In this document: positions 7,331 to 7,736 of the stretch, in pieces
Layout: each line of letters opens with the position of its first letter
Numbering within the stretch: the stretch's first letter is position 1
From: an uncultured Clostridium sp.
GTDB taxonomy: Bacteria; Bacillota; Clostridia; Lachnospirales; Lachnospiraceae
Length of the DNA stretch: 7,736 nt
Direction: 5' to 3'
Assembly (NCBI GenBank): GCA_905192625.1
Contig: CAJJLI010000080.1
Coordinates: forward strand, 1-7,736
Made by a program: the position numbers and the translations under genes
The notes under the pieces: model-generated
Seen by the model: the letters and a program-made list of their open reading frames with translations, nothing else
What the model was told of the DNA's origin: nothing
The model's database searches: none

Positions 7331-7356
7331 ACAAAGCAATATAAACACGCTATACT
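7328..7356 (+). promoter_or_regulatory. xis: Strong sigma-A promoter of xis
   Basis: A perfect TTGACA (7328-7333) is followed after 17 bases by TATACT (7351-7356). Start is predicted near 7363, so the leader of about 40 bases contains the palindrome 7370-7388 and the AAGGAGGTGG ribosome site. Such a strong promoter is likely held off by a repressor in the integrated state. Confidence 0.8.
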
Positions 7357-7369
7357 GACAGCACAAAAG

Positions 7370-7388
7370 AAATTGCATAATGCAATTT
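7370..7388. promoter_or_regulatory. Operator-like palindrome O2, in the xis leader
   Basis: AAATTGCATAATGCAATTT is a perfect 19-base palindrome centred on 7379. It lies just after the predicted xis start, where a bound repressor would act as a roadblock. In RNA it could also form a hairpin two bases ahead of the AAGGAGG ribosome site and affect translation. Confidence 0.65.
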
Positions 7389-7404
7389 AAAAGGAGGTGG
7401 TCAT

Positions 7405-7635
7405 ATGACACAAAGAAAGATTGCCTTATCTATTGAAGAAGCTGCTGATTATACGGGAATCGGCAGGAACACCCTGAGAAAACTGGTGGAATGGAAGAAA
7501 CTTCCGGTATTAAAGGTTGGGAGAAAAGTCCTGATCAAAACGGATATGCTGGAACTTTTTATGGAAGCCAACGAGGGCAGAGACTTGAGGGATAAGGGAA
7601 ATGTGAAAGCAGTCACAAGAAACGGTTCAACTTAA
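7405..7635 (+). CDS. xis: Excisionase-like small helix-turn-helix protein
   Basis: A 76-residue basic protein of the excisionase/MerR-like winged-helix (HTH_17) type. Residues 9-44 carry the family pattern: SIEEAADYTGIGRNTLRKLV for the helices, KKLPVLKVGRKVLIK for the wing. Proteins of this kind bend attachment-site DNA and steer the integrase towards excision, and Tn916 Xis has the same general layout. The start at ATG 7405 is set by AGGAGGTGG four bases upstream, a tight but very strong ribosome site. The basic tail (about 58-76) is not recognised. Unlike Tn916, where xis and int run in the same direction, this gene is divergent from int and separated from it by the XRE regulator. Its role as Xis is inferred from family and context; some members of this family act as plain regulators instead. 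Confidence 0.82.
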   Translation: MTQRKIALSIEEAADYTGIGRNTLRKLVEWKKLPVLKVGRKVLIKTDMLELFMEANEGRDLRDKGNVKAVTRNGST

Positions 7636-7659
7636 AAAAGCGGTTCCCGAAGAAACCGC
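7634..7659 (-). terminator. Intrinsic terminator for minus-strand transcription, at the 3' end of xis
   Basis: Arms GCGGTT (7640-7645) and AACCGC (7654-7659) with an 8-base loop are followed, on the minus strand, by six T's (7639-7634). On the plus strand the hairpin has no T run, so it favours transcripts coming from the right. The final two bases lie in the xis stop codon. Confidence 0.6.
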
Positions 7660-7700
7660 CAAAGGTTCTATCAGACCGGAGTCATGATATACCTACACGC
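7634..7700 (-). ncRNA. Candidate short antisense RNA
   Basis: A minus-strand promoter candidate (7707-7736) and the terminator at 7634-7659 would bracket an RNA of about 67 bases. It could fold into two hairpins: 7664-7693 (GGT and TATCA pairing with TGATA and ACC) and the terminator stem. It would be complementary to the plus-strand transcript leaving xis or starting at the repeat 7676-7703. This is an inference from promoter and terminator positions only. Confidence 0.2.
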
Positions 7701-7703
7701 AAG
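7676..7703 (+). repeat. 28-base promoter-like repeat, copy 2 (downstream of xis)
   Basis: This is the plus-strand copy of the element found upstream of int. It holds the shortened dyad GAC-CGGA-GTC (7674-7683) and extended -10 TGATATACC (7685-7693), again with no clear -35. It points right, out of the window, and likely drives the next gene or operon of the element. A frame beginning at ATG 7684 stays open to the edge, but it lies inside this repeat and is not called as a gene. Confidence 0.8.
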
Positions 7704-7706
7704 CAG

Positions 7707-7736
7707 ATTATACCATGTACTTCGTCTGACAGACAA
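7707..7736 (-). promoter_or_regulatory. Possible minus-strand promoter at the right edge
   Basis: On the minus strand, TTGTCT (7736-7731) and a perfect TATAAT (7712-7707) are 18 bases apart. An 11-base palindrome GTCTGACAGAC (7724-7734) overlaps the -35. It would start near 7700 and read towards the terminator at 7634-7659. The -35 touches the window edge. Confidence 0.3.

Larger units (their letters stand above)
5131..7736. mobile_element. Control end of an integrated mobile element (ICE or island), right side off the window
   Basis: Integrase, XRE regulator and excisionase-like gene sit together, and their codon use and G+C richness differ from the genes at 1-5041. Integrase genes of this type commonly lie at one end of the element, so the junction should be close to 5042-5226. 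I could not fix it: the other end, and therefore the matching attachment repeat, is outside the window. The start given here is the edge of the integrase terminator and is approximate. No relaxase, coupling protein or cargo gene is visible, so an ICE, a mobilizable island and a prophage all remain possible. Confidence 0.75.

Noticed and set aside
7684..7736. Open frame starting at ATG 7684 with GGAG three bases upstream, running off the right edge
   Set aside because: The ATG lies inside the conserved repeat and just ahead of the predicted -10, the ribosome site spacing is too short, and the peptide resembles nothing I recognise.
7636..7736. Xis frame remains open after its TAA, suggesting a longer protein or read-through
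   Set aside because: The continuation crosses a hairpin and a promoter-like repeat and has no protein-like pattern; 76 residues already contain the complete domain.

Overview
The window holds two kinds of DNA. Bases 1 to about 5130 look like the chromosome of an AT-rich, low-GC Gram-positive bacterium: strong AGGAGG-type ribosome sites, tight gene packing and A/T-rich codons. An anaerobic gut Firmicute, perhaps of the Erysipelotrichia, would fit, but that placement is only a guess from overall character. Bases from about 5130 to the right edge are visibly richer in G+C, use different codons, and form the control end of an integrated mobile element, most likely an integrative and conjugative element or a related genomic island. 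No conjugation gene is in view.

Chromosomal part. On the left edge, reading right, is the last three quarters of a ferric-siderophore ABC ATPase (FhuC/FepC type). A long imperfect hairpin (797-880) separates it from a convergent three-gene operon on the minus strand. In transcription order this operon encodes a 936-residue P-type cation ATPase whose ion-site residues resemble the Na+,K+-ATPase group, then two separate TrkA-type (RCK) nucleotide-sensing proteins. Each TrkA gene starts 12-14 bases after the previous stop, with its ribosome site touching that stop. No TrkH/KtrB potassium channel gene is present in the window.

Mobile part. A tyrosine integrase gene (minus strand) ends about 190 bases upstream of the ATPase start and is followed by a strong intrinsic terminator. 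Next comes an XRE/CI-type regulator gene (minus strand), then a divergent control region, then a small excisionase-like gene (plus strand). The divergent region carries two well-formed sigma-A promoters and three copies (two strong, one degenerate) of a palindrome with core ATTGCA-N3-TGCAAT. This looks like a repressor switch that sets regulator against excisionase.

The most unusual signal is a 28-base element found twice in opposite orientations (25 of 28 identical): once just upstream of the integrase gene (6564-6591, reading left) and once downstream of xis (7676-7703, reading right). Each copy has a small dyad around CCGGAG, then an extended -10 box, and no visible -35. I read this as a pair of co-regulated, probably activator-dependent promoters, one firing int and one firing whatever lies beyond the right edge. 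The right copy also overlaps a possible short antisense transcript on the minus strand that would end at a good intrinsic terminator just after xis.
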